Positions 45,634-58,292 are shown, counted from the stretch's first letter. The stretch is DNA of 64,000 bases from Hydrangea macrophylla (GCA_033977485.1 CM066995.1:53381162-53445161), one strand, 5' to 3'. The notes: generated from the letters alone by a model not told the origin. A program made the numbers and translations.

Positions 45634-48600
45634 AGTGTATCTTGATAACCGGGAGACTGAAATACAACTTTCTTTAGACGTGTGGAAGGTGCGAGTTAAG
45701 TTTCGTGGTTACCGGATCAACGGTTTGCATTTTGACCCCCCTTAAACCCCAAAAACTTAATTGTTCATACTCTACGGGGTAAAAAAGTTGTTTTGTAGTT
45801 TATCTTGATAATCGGGAGTCCGATTCCTATTCTGTTTCTTCCTGAAAATTTCTTTAGATGTGTGGGAGGTGCGAGTTAAGTTTCGTGGTTACCGGATCGA
45901 CGGCTTTCATTTTGACCCCCCAAACCCCAAAAACTTAATTTTTCATATATTGAGGTAAAAAAGTTATTTTGTAGTGTATCTTGATATCCGGGAGTCCGAT
46001 TCCCATTCTGTTTCTTCTTGCAACTTTTTTTAGATGTGTGGGAGGTGCGGGCAAAGTTTCTTGGCTACCGGATCGATGGTTTACATTTTAACCCCCCAGA
46101 CCTCAAAAATCATAGTCTACAAGGTGAAAAGTTATTTTGTAGTGTATCTTCATAACCAGGAGTCCGATTCCCGTTATGTTTCTTCTTGCAACTTTCTTTA
46201 GACGTGTGGAAGGTGCGAGTTAAGTTTCGTGGTTACCAGATCGACGGTTTGCATTTTGATCCCCCAAACCACAAAAACTTAGTTTTTCATAGTTTACGAG
46301 GTGAAAAAGTTGTATTATAGTGTATTTTGATAACCGGGAGTCCGATTCCCATTTTGTTTCTTCCTGGAAATTTCTTCAGACGTGTGGGAGGTACGAGTTA
46401 AGTTTCATGGATATCGGATCAACGGTTTGCATTTTGACCCCCCAAACCCCAAAAACTTAGTTTTTCATAGTTTTTGAGGTGAAAAGGTTGTTTTGTAGTG
46501 TATCATGATAACCGGGAGTTCCATTCTAGTTCTGTTTCTTCCAAAAATTTTCTTTAGATGTGTGGGAGGTATAAGTTATGTTTCGTGGTTACCGGATCAA
46601 CGGTTTGCATTTTAACCCCCTAAACCCCAAAAACTTAATTTTTCATAGTTTACAAGGTAAAAAAGTTATTTTGTAGTGTATCTTGATAACCGTGAGTCCA
46701 ATTCCCGTTCGATTTCTTCCTACAACTTTCTTTAGATGTGTGGGAGGTCCAAACTAAGTTTCGTAGTTACCGGATCGAAGGTTTGCATTTTGACCCCCGA
46801 AACCCCAAAAACTTAGTTTTTCATACTTTACGATGTAAAAAAGTTATTTTGTAGTGTATCTTGATAACCGAGAGTCCGATTCCTATTCTGTTTCTTCCTG
46901 TAAATTTCTTTAGATGTGTGGGAGGTGCGAGTTAAGTTTTGTGGTTACCGGATCGGCGGTTTGCATTTTGACACCCCAAACCCCAAAAACATAGTTTTTC
47001 ATAGTTACGAGGTGAAAAAGTTGTTTTGTAGGGTATCTTGATAACCAGGAGTCCGATTCCTGTTCCATTTCTTCCTACAACTTTCTATAGATGTATGAGA
47101 GGTTCGAGTTAAGTTTTGTGGATATCAAATCGACGGTTTGTATTTTGACCTCCTAAATCCCAAAACCATAGCCTACGAGGTGAAAATTTATTTTGTAGTG
47201 TATCTTAATAACCGGGAGTCTGATTCGCGTTCTGTTTCTTCCCATAACTCTCTTTAGATGTGTGGGAGGTGTGAGTTATGTTTTGTGGTTACCGGATCGA
47301 CGGTTAGTTTTTCATAGTTTACGAGGTAAAAAAGTTATTTTGTAGTGTATCTTGATAACTGGGAGTCCGATTCCCATTCTGTTTCTTCCTGTAACTTTCT
47401 TTAGATGTGTGGGAGGTGTGAGTTAAGTTTCGTGTATATCAGATCGACGGTTCGCATTTTGACCTCCCAAACCCCAAAAACTTAGGGCTCGCATGGTAAC
47501 GTTGTGGTTTTTGGTTTTCAGTTTTCATTTTCATTTTTTGTATTGAATTAGAGGCAGACATCAATACAAAAAATGAAAACAAAAACTAAAAACCAAAAAC
47601 CACAATGTTACCATGCGAGCCCTTAGTTTTTCATAGTTTACGAGGTGAAAAAGTTATTTTGTAGTGTATCTTAATAATCGAGAGTTCGTTTCCCATTCCA
47701 TTTCTTCCTGCAACTTTCTTTAGACGTTTGGGAGGTGCAAGCTAAATTTCGTGGTTACCGGATCGACGGATTGCATTTTGGCCCCCTAACCCCCAAAAAC
47801 CATAGTCTACGAGGTGAAAAGTTATTTTGTAGTGTATCTTAATAATCGGGAGTCTGATTCCCGTTATGTTTCTTCCTGTAACTTTCTTTAGATGTATGGG
47901 ATGTGCGAGTTAAGTTTCGTGTTTACTGGATTGACAGTTTACATTTTGACCCCCCAAACCCCAACAACTTAGTTTTTCATAGTTTACAAAGTGAAAAAGT
48001 TATTTTGTAGTGTATCTTGATAGCCGGGAGTCTGATTCCCATTCCATTTCTTCCAACAACTTTCTAAAGTTTTTTGGGAGGTGTGAGTTATGTTTTGTGG
48101 ATTTTGAATCAATGGTTTGCATTTTGAACCCCTAAACCCCAAAAACTTAGTTTTTCATAGTTTACGAGGTGAAAAAGTTATTTTATAGTGTATCCTAATA
48201 ACCGAGAGTCCGATTTCCATTCTGTTTCTTCCTGCAACTTTATTTAGATGTGTGGGTGGTGCGAGCTAAGTTTCATGGATACCAGATCGACGGTTTGCAT
48301 TTTGACCCCGCCAAACTCCAAAAACTTAGTTTTCATACTCTACGAGGTGAAAAAGTTATTTTGTAGTGTATCTTGATAACAGGGAGTCCGATTCCTATTG
48401 TGTTTCTTCCTACAAATTTATTTAGATGTGTGGGAGGTGTGATTTATGTTTCGTAGTTCCCGGATCGACGATTTGCATTTTGACACCCCAAAACCCAAAA
48501 ACTTAGTTTTTTATAGTTACGAGGTAAAAAAGTTGTTTGTAGTGTATCTTGATAAACGGGAGTCTAATTCCCATTCTATTTCTTCCTACAACTTTCTTTA

Positions 48601-51600
48601 GACATGTGGGAGGTGTGAGCTAAATTTCGTGGTTACCGGATTGACGGTTTGTAATTTGACCCCCCAAACCCCAAAAACCATAGCCTACGAGGTGAAAAGT
48701 TATTTTGTAGTGTATCTTAATAACCGGGAGTCCGATTCCCGTTTCGTTTCTTCCTGCAACTTTCTTTAGATGTGTAGGAGGTGCGAGTTATGTTTTGTGG
48801 TTACCGGATCGACGGTTTGCATTTTTGACCCCCCAAACCCCAAAAACATAGTTTTTCAAAGTTTACAAGGTGCAAAAGTTGTTTTATAGTGTATCTTAAT
48901 AATCAGATTTCCAATTCCCATTTCATTTCTTCCTGTAACTTTCTTTAGACGTATGGGAGGCGCGAGTTACGTTTCGTGGATATCAGATCAACGGTTTGCA
49001 GTTTGACCGTCCAAAACCCAAAAACTTAGTTTTTCATAGTTTAGGAGGTGAAAAAGTTATTTTGTAGTGTATCTTGATAACTAGGAGTCCGATTCCTATT
49101 CTGTTTCTTCTTGCAACTTTCTTAAGATGTGTGGGAGGTGCGAGCTAAATTTCGTGGTTACCGGATCGACGGATTGCATTTTAACCCCCCAAATCCCAAA
49201 AACCATAGCCTACGAGATGAAAAGTTATTTTGTAAAAGTATCTTGATAACCGGGAGTCCAATTCCCATTCTGTTTCTCCCTACAACTTTCTTTAAACGTG
49301 TAGGAGGTGTGAGTTATGTTTCGTGGTTACCGAATTGGTGGTTTGCATTTTGACCCCCCAAAAACTTAGTTTTTCATAGTTTACGAGGTGAAAAAGTTAT
49401 TTTGTAGTGCATCTTGATAACCGGGAGTCCGATTTTCGTTCCATTTCTTCTTGCAACTTTCTTTAGACGTGTGGGAGGTGCTTGTTAAGTTTTGTGGATA
49501 TCATATCGATGGTTTTCATTTTGACCCCCCAAAACCCCAAAAACATAGTTTTTCATAATTTACGAGGTGAAAATGTTATTTTGTAGTGTATCTTGATAAC
49601 TGTGAGTCCAATTCCTATTCTTTTTCTTCCTATAACTTTATTTAGATGTGTGGAAGGTACGAGCTAAGTGTCGTGGTTACCAGATCAAAGGTTTGCATTT
49701 TGACCCCCCAAACCCCAAAAACTTAGTTTTTCAAACTCTACGAGGTGAAAAAGTTATTTTGTAGTGTATCTTGATAACCGGGAGTCCAATTCCTGTTCTG
49801 TTTCTTCCTGCAACTTTCTTTAGACAAGTGTGAGGTGCTAGTTATGTTTCGTGGTTACCAGATTGATGGTTTGCATTTTGACCCCCCAAATCCTAAAAAC
49901 TTAGTTTTTCACAGTTTACAAGGTAAAAAAGTTATTTTGTAGTGTATTTTAATAACCAGGAGTCCAATTCCCGTTCCGTTTCTTCCTGTAACTTTCTTTA
50001 GACGTATGGGAGGTACAAGTTAAGTTTCGTGGATATTATATTGACGGTTTGCATTTTGACCCCCCAAACTCCAAAAACTTTGTTTTTTTATAGTTTTACG
50101 AGGTGAAAAAGTTGGTTTGTAGTGTATCTTAATAACCAGGAGTCCGGTTCCTATTCTGTTTCTTACTACAACTATCTTTAGATGTGTGGGCAGTGCGAGC
50201 TAAATTTCTTGGTTACCGGATCGATGGTTTGCATTTTGACCACCCAAACCCCAAAAACCATACCCTATGAGATGAAAAGCTATTTTGTAGTGTATCTTAA
50301 TAACTGGGAGTCTGATTCCCGTTCTGTTTCTTCCTATAACTTTCTTTAGATATGTGGAAGGTGCGAGTTATGTTTCATGGTTATCGGATTGTCAGTTTGC
50401 ATTTTGACCCCTCAAACCACAAAAACTTAGTTTTTCACAGTTTACGAGGTAAAAAAGTTGTTTTGTAGTGTATCTTGATAACCGGGAGTCCGATTCCTGT
50501 TCCGTTTCTTCCTGTAACTTTCTTTAGATGTGTGAGAGGTGCTAGTTGAGTTTTGTTGATATCAGATTGACGGTTTTTATTTTGACCCACCAAAACCCAA
50601 AAACATAGTTTTTCATAGTTTACGAGGTAAAAATGTTGTTTTGTAGTGTATCTTGATAACCGGGAGTCCGATTTCCATTCTGTTTCTTCCTATAACTTTC
50701 TTTAGATGTGTGAGAGGTACGAGCTAAGTTTCGTGGTTATCAGATCGACGATTTGCATTTTGACCCCCCAAACTCCAAAAACTTAGTTTTTCATACTCTA
50801 CGAGGTGAAAAAGTTATTTTGTAGTGTATCTTGATACCCGGGTGTCGAATTCCTATTCTATTTCTTCCTACAAATTTCTTTAGACGTGTGGGAGATGCGA
50901 GTTATGTTTTGTGGATATCGGATTGACGGTTTGCATTTTCACCCCCGAAAACCTAAAAACTTAATTTTTCATAGTTTACGAGGTAAAAAAGTTGTTTTGT
51001 AGTGTATCCTGATAACCAAGAGTCTAGTTCCTATTCTGTTTCTTACTGTAACTTTCTTTAGATGTGTGGGCGGTGCGAGCTAAATTTCTTGGTTACCGGA
51101 TCGACGGTTTGCATTTTGACCCCCCAACCCCAACAACCATACCCTATGAGATGAAAAGCAATTTTGTAGTGTATCTTAATAACCGGGAGTCTGATTCCCG
51201 TTCTGTTTCTTCCTATAACTTTCTTTAGATATGTGAGAGGTGCGAGTTATGTTTTGTGGTTACCGGATCGTCAGTTTGCATTTTGACCCCCCAAACCACA
51301 AAAACTTAGTTTTTCACAGTTTACGAGGTAAAAAAGTTATTTTGTAGTGTATCTTGATAACCGGGAGTCCGATTTCCGTTCCGTTTCTTCCTGCAACTTT
51401 CTTTAGATGTGTGGGAGGTGCTAGTTTAGTTTTGTTGATATCAGATCGATGATTTTCATTTTGACCCCCCAAACCCCAAAACTTAGTTTTTCATAGTTTA
51501 CGAGGTGAAAATATTGTTTTGTAGTGTATCTTGATAACCGGGAGTCCGATTTCCATTCTGTTTCTTCCTATAACTTTCTTTAGATTTGTGAGAGGTACGA

Positions 51601-52291
51601 GCTATGTTTCGTGGTTAACGGATCGACGGTTTGCATTTTGACCCCCCAAACTCCAAAAACTTAGTTTTTCATACTCTACGAGGTGAAAAAGTTATTTTGT
51701 AGTGTATCTTAATACCCGAGTGTCCGATTCCCATTCTATTTCTTCCTATAATTTTCTTTAGACGTGTAGGAGGTGCGTGTTATGTTTTGTGGATATCGGA
51801 TTGACGGTTTGCATTTTGACCCCGAAAACCCAAAAACCTAATTTTTTATAGTTTACGTGGTGAAAAAGATGTTTTGTAGTGTATCTTGATAACTGGGAGT
51901 CCGAATCCTATTCCATTTCTTCTTGCAACTTTTTTTATATGTGTGGGAGGTGCAAGCTAAATTTCATGGTTACCAGATCGGTAGTTTGCATTTTGACCCC
52001 CAAACCCCAAAAACCACAGTCTACGAGGTGAAAAGTTATTTTGTAGTGTATCTTAATAACCGGGAGTCCGATTCCCGTTCCATTTCTTATTGCAACTTTC
52101 TTTAGACGTGTGAGAGGTTTGACTTAAGTTTCGTGGATATCGGATCGACGGTTTGCATTTTGACACCCCAAACCCCAAAAACCATAGTCTACGAGGTAAA
52201 AAGTTATTTTGTAGTGTATCTTAATAACCGGGAGTCCGATTCCTGTTCCGTTTCTTCCTGCTACTTTCTTTGATAACCAGGAGTCCGATTC
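45634..52291 (+). repeat. 178-bp satellite array, about 38 monomers
   Basis: A head-to-tail repeat; the marker AGTGTATCTTGATAACC recurs at steps of about 177-180 bp, with a short variant of about 168 bp that lacks the AGTTTTTCATAG part. Other conserved parts: GGGAGTCCGATTCCC, TTTCTTCCT, CTTTCTTTAGATGTGTGG, GGTTACCGGATCGACGG, TTTGCATTTTGACCCCCC, ACGAGGTGAAAAAGTTATTTTG. Monomers differ noticeably from each other. A higher-order unit of five monomers (about 880 bp) is repeated at 50119-51001 and 51002-51877. It ends directly in the CACTA subterminal repeats. Confidence 0.95.
47485..47622. mobile_element. Tourist-like MITE inside the satellite
   Basis: 138 bp with long near-perfect terminal inverted repeats starting GGGCTCGCATGGTAAC and ending GTTACCATGCGAGCCC, and a short central loop. 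Flanked by TTA on both sides (47482-47484 and 47623-47625), the target duplication of PIF/Harbinger elements. The satellite consensus continues across it. No coding capacity. Confidence 0.88.
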
Positions 52292-53210
52292 ACGAAAGTT
52301 TAAATAATTCCCGATGAAATTATTTCTTCACGAAAATGTAAACAAATCCCGACAGAATATTTAGTCACTAATAGTAAAACAATTACCGACGAAACAATTT
52401 CGTCACCAATTTTAACAATTCCTGACGAATGTTTTTCATCACAAAAGCTTTAACAATTCCCGACAAAAATTTTGTCACTAAAAGTATAACAATTATCGAC
52501 GAAACAATTCTGTCACCAATTGTAACAATTCCCGACGAAAGATTTTCGTCACGAAAGCTTATATAATTTTCGTTGAATTATTTCATAACTAAATGTAAAA
52601 TAATTACCGATGAAACAATTTAGTCACCAATTGTAACAATTCCCGATGAAAAGCTTAAACAATTCCCGATGAAATATTTCGACACTAAAACTAAAACAAT
52701 TACCGACAAAACAATTTCGTCACCAATTGTAACAATTCCCGACGAAAGTTTTCGTCACGAAAGGTTCAACAATTCCCGACGAAATATTTCATCACTAAAA
52801 GTAAAACAATTACCGACGAAAGTATTTCGTCATTAATTGTTACAATTACCAACGAAACTATTTCGTCACGAAAGGGTAAACAATTCCCGACGAAATATTT
52901 CATCACTAAAAGTTAAACAATTACCGACGAAAAAATTTCATCACCAATTGATAACGTTTCGTCGCCTAAAATTCTACCACCAAATTTTTGGCGAGTGAAA
53001 CTTCCCGCCAACTATTAGCGACGAACTTTAGTGACGAAATGAATTTTCGTCGGTAATTGTTCGACTTTTACTCGCAAAATTTGGATTCGTCAAGAAAGAT
53101 AAACACTTTTGCTGACGAACGTTGAATTCGTCACTAATAGTATACTATTAGTGACGAAAATAATTTCGTGGGTAAAAGTTTCGTCACTAAAGGTCAGATT
53201 TGTTGTAGTG
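52292..53210. repeat. CACTA subterminal repeats, right (5') end
   Basis: Alternating units AACAATTCCCGACGAAA and TTTCGTCACTAAAAGT or TTTCGTCACCAATTGT, ending in the terminal CACTACAAC (minus strand). Same core (GACGAAA/TTTCGTC) as the left end. Confidence 0.88.
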
Positions 53211-53382
53211 CACCAAGCCAGCATTTGGTGTTGAGGATATGGATGTTGGCGAGATGATCGTTGAGGACTGGGATATAGGAGTAGTAGTTGGAGGACTTGC
53301 TGCGCCAGTGGAAGCCAATCCACCTATAGAGATGGACATTGCACCGGAGGATAAGGCACCCCCTAGCAGGATCGGATGCTGA
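53211..53382 (+). pseudogene. Acidic ORF, right part, after the CACTA insertion
   Basis: Resumes the acidic frame of 3356-3858 after the target copy CAC: GVEDMDVGEMIVEDWD, then PPIEMDIAPEDKAPP, and a stop at 53380-53382. Composition (Asp, Glu, Val, Pro) agrees with the left part. Function unknown. Confidence 0.5.
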
Positions 53383-53789
53383 CAATTTTTGAGTTAGGAT
53401 CTGGAGGAGGTTTAGTTTTTGCTAGTTTTGTATCAGGACATGTTATCCACATGATTTTTCGGAGCTAGAGAGATAGCTATTTGACCATAGCTTTGTATAG
53501 ATATTACTAGTAGTAGCAATATTGTAAATAGCTAACCTTAGTACTGTTTTAGACTATGTGCCATGTGGTACATAGTTTTACTAGTGTGTACTATGCAGTA
53601 CATCTTTTGATATATATATATATATATATGAGCAGTACTTTTGGATATTGAGTGTATGGTTGAGTTGTTATATGTTGATTAGTAGAACTATTAGTTCTTG
53701 TTGCTTCTCGCTCTATCTTGATTTCATTTCTCTGAGAAGACTTTCAGCTAACCGATAGGTCTTTTATAGGTACACTTCACTAGCACACT
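53383..53789 (+). other. Spacer before the Tekay-like gag
   Basis: Non-coding, with a (TA)n run at about 53609-53629 and no gene seen. Confidence 0.6.
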
Positions 53790-54935
53790 ATGGTAGGACC
53801 TTTGAGAAATCATCAAGCACGAATTAGAGCACCTATTCCAGAGGGAATGGATCCATACAGAGTCTTTGAAGCTTTTATGCAGAGGATGGAACATGTAGGT
53901 GACACCTACAACCATGCCACCAATCAATGACATGTCCAACCCCTAGTGGCACCGTTTCAGCAAAGACAATTTAGAGATAAATTACTAGCACATTTTCATG
54001 GATTATGTCCCGAGAAGTTCGATGGAATAACAGAACCATGGAAAGCCGAATAGTGGATAAGAGAGATGGAATTAATCTTTGAAGTGTTAGAGTGCAGTGA
54101 ACAAGAGAAGCATCGTCTTGCTACGTTCTAACTCACCTATGCTGTCAAGGATTGATGGGAAGCTGAACGAGCCACTATTGGGATAAACTCTACAAGGGCA
54201 ATGCCTTGGGAAACATTTAAAGGATGATTTCTAGAAAAGTACTTCCTTGAAGATGAGAGGGATCAATAGGAAAGGAACTTTCTCAGTCTGGTTCAAGAAG
54301 GATGGACTGTGTAGGAATACATAACACAATTCGAGCGTCTATCTCAATTTTCCCAACATATGATAGACACCCCACTAAAGAAGGTAAAGAGATTTCACCA
54401 AGGATTGAATCCCCACCTCAGACATATGGTGGTTGGTCATCTGAATCAGTTGTTTGTGGAGATTATTAGATTTGCTACAGGGTTGGAAAAGAACGCTTAT
54501 CCAGCACAGCGATCACAGATAAATCGACTCCAAGCATCAAGAAGTTTTCAATAATAGAGGAATTTTCAGAACCAACCACCAACAAATACCTAAGGATGGA
54601 GACCTCATGGGAATTTTAAAGGGAACAAGCACACCTGAGACACAGCCAGGAAGTCTCAGCAAAATTATCCTCAACCCCAACAATACTACCAACAAGTGCC
54701 ACCACTGCAGGCATTGCTTACTGCCCCACCGTCGAACATTGGAGGATGTTATAATTGTGGAGTACCCGGGCATATCGCAAAGTTCTGCACAGCCCCCAGG
54801 GTAAACCACTGAATGGATCTCATCTGCTAAAATTGTAACAAGCAGAGCCATATGAGCAAGGATTGTCATGCACCACGCGGAGGACACTATGGGGAACCCG
54901 TTCAGGGAACACAAAGACCCTTAGATCAGACCTGA
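53790..54935 (+). pseudogene. gag: Tekay-like chromovirus gag
   Basis: From ATG 53790 (MVGPLRNHQARIRAP). Landmarks: FRDKLLAHFHGLCPEKFDG, WIREMELIFEVLECSE, FLEKYF, ITQFERLSQFSQHM, VKRFHQGLNPHLRH. The zinc knuckle CYNCGVPGHIAKFC (54748-54789) is complete. A second knuckle (C-x-N-C..., about 54820-54865) has a stop inside its first C-X2-C. Many in-frame stops (for example before HVQPLVAP, after LTYAVKD, after EGWTV) show long decay. Confidence 0.8.
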
Positions 54936-57900
54936 ATGAATGCTATCATTCCAACAGAAGTAGGCTTTAATGCTGATGAGCAGCAACATCTGGAAGGTAC
55001 ACTTGTACTCATTCATAGTCAAGTTAAAGCTTTATTCGATACTGGATCTGCACGTTCATTTATTGCTGTTAAGATTGTGCATCAGTTGGGTTTATAACCC
55101 CAGACACTTAGCCAGTACTTAATGTTGTGTCAGGAGTGACTGTTGAGCTGGTTAAAGTGTGTAAAGATTACCCATTAACCTTGGGAGATAGGAATCTTTC
55201 AGCAGACTTAGTAGTTCTATCAATGTCAAAGTTCGACATTATCCTAGGGATGGATTGGTTGACTAGGTATGGTGCCAATTTGGACTACCCTACCAGAACT
55301 ATTGTGTTTCCAATACCAGGATGACCAATGATCAGATTTTAGTGTCAGTCAATGATCAACATATTTCTTGCAAGTTGTTTGGCTACAATTAGGAACACGA
55401 GTATGGAACTCATGATGGATCAGATTCCTACCATACAAGACTTTCAGGATGTATTCCAGGATATTAAAGGACTTCCACCAAAAAGAGAAATAGACATATT
55501 ACTGATATCTCACACTCCATATCAGATGGCACCAACTAAGATGTTGGAATTGAATAAAGATTTAGGATTTGTTCATCGGAGTATGTCTCCTTGGGGAACA
55601 CCAGTTCTGTTTGTAAAGAAGAAGGACAGAACGCTTCAACTCTGTATAGAGTACAGGGAGTTAAACGAGGTTACTATCAAGAACCGATATCCACTTCCTC
55701 GGATAGATGATCTATTCGACCAGTTACAAGAATCGAAGATCTTTTTTAAGATTGATCTACATTCTGGATATCATCAACTATTAGTTCGACCAGAGGATGT
55801 GATGAAGACTGCATTCAGGATGAGATACGGGCATTATGAGTTTCTAGTTATGCCTTTTGGATTGACAAATGCGCCAACAGTATTCATAGACTTGATGAAT
55901 AGAGTATTCAGACCATATCTGGATCAATTCATTATAGTGTTCATTGATGACATCTTGATCTACTCAAAGACGGGGAAAGATCATAAGGACCACTTATAAA
56001 TTGTTTTACAGACACTTTGAGATAGTAAGTTGTATGCAAAGTTCAGCAAGTGCAAATTTTGGCTACAGAAACTTCGAGATAGTAAGTTGTATGCAAAGTT
56101 CAGTAAGTGCAAATTTTGGCCATAAGAGGTCAAATTCTTGGGACATGCTATATCTCAGGATGATATCTCTGTGGACTTATCTAAGATTGATGCAATCTTA
56201 AGCTGGAACAGGCTAACCAATGCTACAGAGGTCAGAAGTTTCCTTGGCCTAGCAGGATATTATTGGAGATTCGTTGAAGGATTTTCCAAGATCGTAGGAT
56301 TATTGACGAATTTGACAAGAAAAGAAATAAAATACGAATGGACAGATAAGCATGAGGGTGCATTTAAGGAGTTAAAGGAAAGACTGACTTCTGTACCAGT
56401 ACTCGCGATACCTAAGAGTGGAAAAAGGTACGTGATCTATAGTGATGCATCGCACTAAGGACTTGGTTGTATGCTTATGTAAGACAAAAACGTGATTGTG
56501 TATGGATGAAGACAATTAAAAGTACATGAGAAGAATTATCCTACGCATGATTTGTAATTGGCAGCAATAGTGTTTGCATTAAAGATTTGGAGACACTATC
56601 TCTATGGAGAAAAGCTTGATCTATTTTTCGATCATAACTTGAAGTATTTGTTCTCTTAGAAGGAATTGAACATGCGACAACGAAGATGGATGGAGTTACT
56701 CAAGGACTATGACTTCTCATTACAATACCATCCGGGTAAAGCAAATGTCACTAATATGAGAATGGAAAGCATTAGAAGTTTTCACCGAGTTTAACCTACA
56801 ACCAGTGGAGTTAACCAAAGGACAAAATCTTGAATGTCTGATGGTACAACCAACTTTGATCAGCTGTATCATAGAGGCTCAACAGGCAACGGAAGATTGG
56901 AAATTATAGTTTGCAAAGATGTCAGCGAAAGAACCATGGAGTATTGGCACAGATGAAACCTTACGATATAAAGGTAGACTCTGTGTACCTGCCAAAGGAA
57001 ATCTCCAGAAAGAAAGACTGGATGAAACACATAAGTCACGAATGACTATTCATCTTGGAGGTACGAAGATGTACATGGATTTGAAGAGGAATTTCTGTTA
57101 GGAAGGAATGAAGAGGGAAGTAGCTGGGAATGTAGCTCAGTGTCTTACTTGCAAACGAGTAAAGGCAGAACATCAAAAACCACCTGGACTTCTACAACCA
57201 TTGCAAATTCCCCAATGGAAATGAGAGCATATAACCATAGATTTCGTAATGGGTTTACCGAAGTCACAGCTACCATGATACTATTTGGGTAATCATGGAT
57301 TGACTTACGAAGATTGCACATTTTATCACCTATAGTATGATATATCCAGTGGAACGTTTAAGCCGGCTATATCTACAACACGTTGTACGGTTACATAGTG
57401 TACCTATTTCTATCGTGTCAGATCGAGATTCACATTTTACTGCAGAATTTTAGAAGAGTCTTCAAACAGTGATGGGAATAACACTAAACTTGAGTTTAGC
57501 TTTTCATCTATAGACCAATGCTAAGACTAAACGAATCAATCAAGTAATGGAGGACATCTACGCGATTGCATTATTGATTTTAAGAGTTCTTGGGAGACAC
57601 ACCTACTATTGATCGAGTTCGCCTACAACAAGAGCTACCATACGAGTATAGGGATTGCACCGTTTGAAGCTTTATACGGAAGACCTTACCAATCACCGCT
57701 ACGTTGGGCCGAAGTCGGAGATACTCAACTTCTTGGACCAGAGATATACGAGAAACCAGGAAGAAGATTCAAGTCATACGTGAGAATATAAAGATAGCTC
57801 AGACCCAACATAAGAGTTATGCTGACAAGTGACGCAAAGACTTAGAGTTTGCAGTTTGAGATCACGTGCTGCTCAAGCTTTCAGCTGTTTGAGGCATCGT

Positions 57901-58272
57901 CAGATTTGGTCAAAAAAGAGGAAAGCTCTCATCACGATTTATCAAACCATTCGAGATTCTAGAACATATTAGGAAGGTTGCTTATCGACTTGCATTGCCG
58001 CCAAAGATGTCAGGAGAGCATAATGTTTTCCACATCAGTATGTTGAGAAATGTGCTCACAACTCAGCGCACGAGATCAACTTTGAAGATATTGAAGTTAA
58101 CGACAACGTTACATCCAACGAAGGGCCAGTGCAGATTTTAGATCAAGGAATGAAGAAGCTCAGGAACAAGGAGATTTCATTGGTGAAGATTTAGTGGAAG
58201 CATCATGATGAAGGAGTAGCTTCATGGGGAGCTGGAGTTAAGATGTGTGAGAAGTTTCCCTTTTTATTTTAA
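54936..58272 (+). pseudogene. pol: Tekay-like chromovirus pol (protease, RT, RNase H, integrase, chromodomain)
   Basis: Protease: ALFDTGSARSFI (about 55030), with the D-T-G-S active site, and IILGMDWL. RT (55352-55999): [41 protein letters not shown], and FIDDILIYS, the catalytic Y/F-x-D-D box. RNase [19 protein letters not shown] and IYSDASH. Integrase zinc part (CLTCKRVKAEHQKPPG, about 57150) and core fragments, then FAYNKSYHTSIGIAPFEALYGR. The C-terminus (58093-58272) has PVQILDQGMKKLRNKEISLVK and a W-K-H-H segment, matching the terminal chromodomain of Tekay/Del elements, which directs integration to marked chromatin. Many stops and frameshifts. A 57-bp in-frame duplication lies at 56015-56128. 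Confidence 0.85.
56015..56128 (+). repeat. 57-bp tandem duplication in the RT/RNase H linker
   Basis: Two adjacent units (56015-56071 and 56072-56128), both containing GAGATAGTAAGTTGTATGC and GTGCAAATTTTGGC. 57 bases is 19 codons, so the frame is kept. Confidence 0.85.
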
Positions 58273-58292
58273 CTCTACTAATTCTGATTTCG

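Larger units (their letters stand above)
3859..53210 (-). mobile_element. CACTA (En/Spm) DNA transposon with nested insertions
   Basis: The left end reads CACTACAAGAAAAATGAC and the right end, on the minus strand, CACTACAACAAATCTGAC. Both ends are flanked by the 3-bp duplication CAC (3856-3858 and 53211-53213). Both ends carry dense subterminal repeats built on GTGACGAAA and its complement. Genes run right to left: the tnpD-like transposase, then the tnpA-like gene. After removing two Athila elements, one solo LTR and the satellite, about 11.6 kb remains, a normal size for the superfamily. All its proteins are damaged, so it could move only with help from another copy. Confidence 0.92.

Noticed and set aside
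45634..52291. Functional centromere
   Set aside because: Monomer length is suggestive, but the array is only about 6.7 kb, is inside a transposon and its monomers are diverged; no evidence of centromere function.
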